Source of the DNA: Candidatus Doudnabacteria bacterium
GTDB taxonomy: Bacteria > Patescibacteriota > Doudnabacteria > UBA920
DNA: 5,358 nt
Direction: 5' to 3'
NCBI GenBank assembly: GCA_016788805.1
Contig: JAEUSE010000075.1
Location: 1 to 5,358 of the forward strand
In this document: piece by piece, positions 3,639 to 5,358 of the stretch
How positions within the stretch are numbered: the stretch's first letter is position 1
How the letters are laid out: every line of letters begins with the position of its first letter
Notes under the pieces: model-generated
What the model saw: only the letters and a program-made list of their open reading frames with translations
Told to the model about the DNA's origin: nothing
The model's database searches: none
Translations under genes and position numbers: made by a program

Positions 3639-5358
3639 TTACCACTCAAACACCTCAACTACATTTTGAATACCCAATTTTATACGGTCGATTATACCCC
3701 TTCGCTCTAAAATCTTAGGTTGAACTGGAAGTAGGTCGGCAATCGCTTGTTCCTGTGGTAATTTTTGCGAATACCTATAATTTGCCAGTAGGTCTTCAAG
3801 TTGAGGAACGGGAATGTTCTCGGCCTCGGCAAGCTTTTGCAACACATTCCTGCGTTCAGCTTCCCAGAAGTCGCTAAAGGCTTTCTCTATATTTTCTGAC
3901 TCAGCTACCTTGGATAGGTCCGTTTCAATAAACTTTTCTACATATACCTTCTTTTTCCGCAGTCCTGCGTCTCGATCAAAAATACGCAATATTTCATCGG
4001 TCTTCTTTTCACGCACCTTAAGCGACTTTGCATCCTTGATGCCTGCAAGCAGAAGAATAATGTAATCAAAGTTAATAATGTCTGTAGACACTAACTCTAG
4101 CTCAAAGTCTATTTGATCCAACTCGGTCTCTATACCACTTTCAGCGTTCTTTCGGCCTTCGTAAATGTCTAAGTACTTGCTTTGATAGTCAAAGAACTCT
4201 TGCTCCTGTATGCCGCAATCGGCAAACGAAAACTCTGCAAAGGTTTCTAGCGAAGCTTTTACCCGAAGCAGATCCCGGAATGCTTTTACAAACCCCGCCC
4301 GCTCCCCCTCTCCACGCAAAGCATCTACTGACTCTACGGTAGGTGTCTGTGCCCGGAGCTCGAGCAGCTTTTCTTCAAAAACTTTCTTCTGCTCGGCGTA
4401 CGGCTTTTTAAAGACAACTTCTTTCGCATCCTCATCTCCAAACAAGCGCAGTGCGACATCGGTCGCTTCACGGAGGTTTCTAAAGGTAACAATATTGCCA
4501 TGCGGTTTGTCCGAGTTATACAACCGGTTGGTGCGAGAATATGCTTGAATTAAACCGTGATATTTTAAATTTTTATCTACATACAAGGTATTGAGCCGAG
4601 GGCTGTCAAACCCGGTTAAAAACATATTCACCACTAAAACCAGGTCTACCTCTTTGTTTTTGATTCGTTTCTGTAGGTCCTTGTAATAATCGTAAAACCC
4701 ATCCGTAGAGAAGTTGGTTGCAAATGTCTGGTTGTAGTCCTGTATACACTCCTCCAAAAAGTCCCGAGAGTGTTGGTTTACGGAAGTATCATCTCCAGTA
4801 AAAACATCTACATCTAGTACACCGCTCGTATCATCTTCGTTTGCCTGGTAGGTAAATATGGTAGCAATATTTACACTTGCCGGTTTTTTAGTTTTAAATA
4901 AGTTGTAATATTTTTTAAGCACCTCCACACTCGGAGTTGCAAAAAGTGCATTAAACTTACCGTTCTTTGTTTTAACTTTCCAGTCTTTTAAAATGTAATC
5001 GGCTACTTTGCTCAGCCTGGCATCGCTTTCCAGAAACTCTCTCGACCCATACTCCACCTGTGGTTTTTCAGCTACTAGAAACGAGTCGAGTACGGCCATA
5101 TCATCTTTCTTATTCTCGCCCACATATTCCACAGAAAATCCGAGCACATTATTGTCGGAAATAGCATGGGTAATAACGTATTTATGTAGGCAGTCTCCGA
5201 ACACGTCAAAAGTAGTAGAATTATCTACTGCATTCTCCGCAAAAATAGGCGTTCCAGTAAACCCGAATAGCTGGGCGCGGGTGAAGAAGTTTTTAATATG
5301 TTGATGCGTTTTCCCAAACTGGCTGCGATGACATTCGTCAAATATAACAACCACCTTT
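3639..5358 (-). CDS. hsdR: Type I restriction endonuclease subunit R (HsdR), C-terminal part; 5' end outside window
   Basis: The frame is open to the right edge, and the first complete codons read K-VVVIFDECHRS, so the gene continues outside; about 570 residues are visible. HsdR is the motor and nuclease subunit of type I restriction: it translocates DNA with ATP and cuts unmethylated DNA with HsdM and HsdS. Counting from the codon at 5354-5352, visible motor motifs are the Walker B/DEAD-type 'DECH' (6-9), motif III 'GFTGTP' (31-36), 'NMFLTGFDSP' (243-252) and motif VI 'QAYSRTNRLY' (270-279). After about 300 comes a helical, charged region and the EcoR124-like C-terminal domain, ending 'RIKLGIQNVVEVFEW' (557-571). 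Family members are around 1000 residues, so the PD-(D/E)xK nuclease domain and Walker A are expected outside the window. The visible part is intact with no frameshift, and the stop is TAA. hsdM and hsdS are not in the window. The AT content looks higher than in the DUF2238/SGNH region. Confidence 0.96.
   Translation of the reverse strand, partial: KVVVIFDECHRSQFGKTHQHIKNFFTRAQLFGFTGTPIFAENAVDNSTTFDVFGDCLHKYVITHAISDNNVLGFSVEYVGENKKDDMAVLDSFLVAEKPQVEYGSREFLESDARLSKVADYILKDWKVKTKNGKFNALFATPSVEVLKKYYNLFKTKKPASVNIATIFTYQANEDDTSGVLDVDVFTGDDTSVNQHSRDFLEECIQDYNQTFATNFSTDGFYDYYKDLQKRIKNKEVDLVLVVNMFLTGFDSPRLNTLYVDKNLKYHGLIQAYSRTNRLYNSDKPHGNIVTFRNLREATDVALRLFGDEDAKEVVFKKPYAEQKKVFEEKLLELRAQTPTVESVDALRGEGERAGFVKAFRDLLRVKASLETFAEFSFADCGIQEQEFFDYQSKYLDIYEGRKNAESGIETELDQIDFELELVSTDIINFDYIILLLAGIKDAKSLKVREKKTDEILRIFDRDAGLRKKKVYVEKFIETDLSKVAESENIEKAFSDFWEAERRNVLQKLAEAENIPVPQLEDLLANYRYSQKLPQEQAIADLLPVQPKILERRGIIDRIKLGIQNVVEVFEW

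Noticed and set aside
4210..4548. Plus-strand open frame of 112 codons inside hsdR
   Set aside because: It is Ser/Arg/Phe-rich as expected for the antisense of a real gene, and the opposite frame contains conserved HsdR sequence.
1..5358. Recoding of TGA, CRISPR array, tRNA or rRNA genes, transposons
   Set aside because: TGA serves as the Nudix stop and is not read through in any gene. I found no regularly spaced repeats, tRNA-like cloverleaf or transposase-like protein.

Overview
The window reads as a compact bacterial chromosome segment with six protein genes, short gaps and the standard genetic code: TGA ends one gene, no in-frame TGA is read through, and TAA and TAG are also used as stops. 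Two genes have a -10-like box almost touching the start codon, and recognisable Shine-Dalgarno sequences are scarce. This is compatible with a small-genome lineage such as the Patescibacteria/CPR (possibly Saccharibacteria-like), but that placement is inference with low confidence. I see no tRNA, rRNA, CRISPR array, transposase or phage gene.

Layout. The left part (120-1310, + strand) holds one gene for a 396-residue protein that I read as a very divergent relative of the SelO/YdiU pseudokinase family of protein AMPylases. It converges on a minus-strand cluster, and a perfect 11-bp hairpin at 1313-1342 sits between them as a probable two-way terminator. All other genes are on the minus strand. 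In transcription order they are the C-terminal 60% or so of a type I restriction endonuclease subunit HsdR (3639 to the right edge, 5' end outside), a DUF2238/YjdF-type membrane protein (2973-3584), a membrane-anchored SGNH/GDSL hydrolase (2292-2969), a Nudix-fold protein with a decayed Nudix box (1624-2139), and a stand-alone Smr-domain protein (1367-1627).

How they relate. DUF2238 and the SGNH hydrolase are 3 nt apart and probably form a two-gene envelope operon with its own promoter just after hsdR. Nudix and smr overlap by ATGA and form a second, translationally coupled pair. Between the pairs (2140-2291) lie a long imperfect palindrome right after the SGNH stop, a hairpin with a T run, and a duplicated TATACT-containing promoter-like element before the Nudix gene. 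The hsdR region and the left gene look more AT-rich than the DUF2238/SGNH region. With hsdR being a commonly exchanged defence gene, this could reflect transfer, but I did not compute it.

The most interesting items are the SelO-like protein with an altered catalytic loop, the Nudix protein lacking most catalytic glutamates, and the 48-nt palindrome after the SGNH gene. I found no clear evidence of a wholly new multi-gene system.
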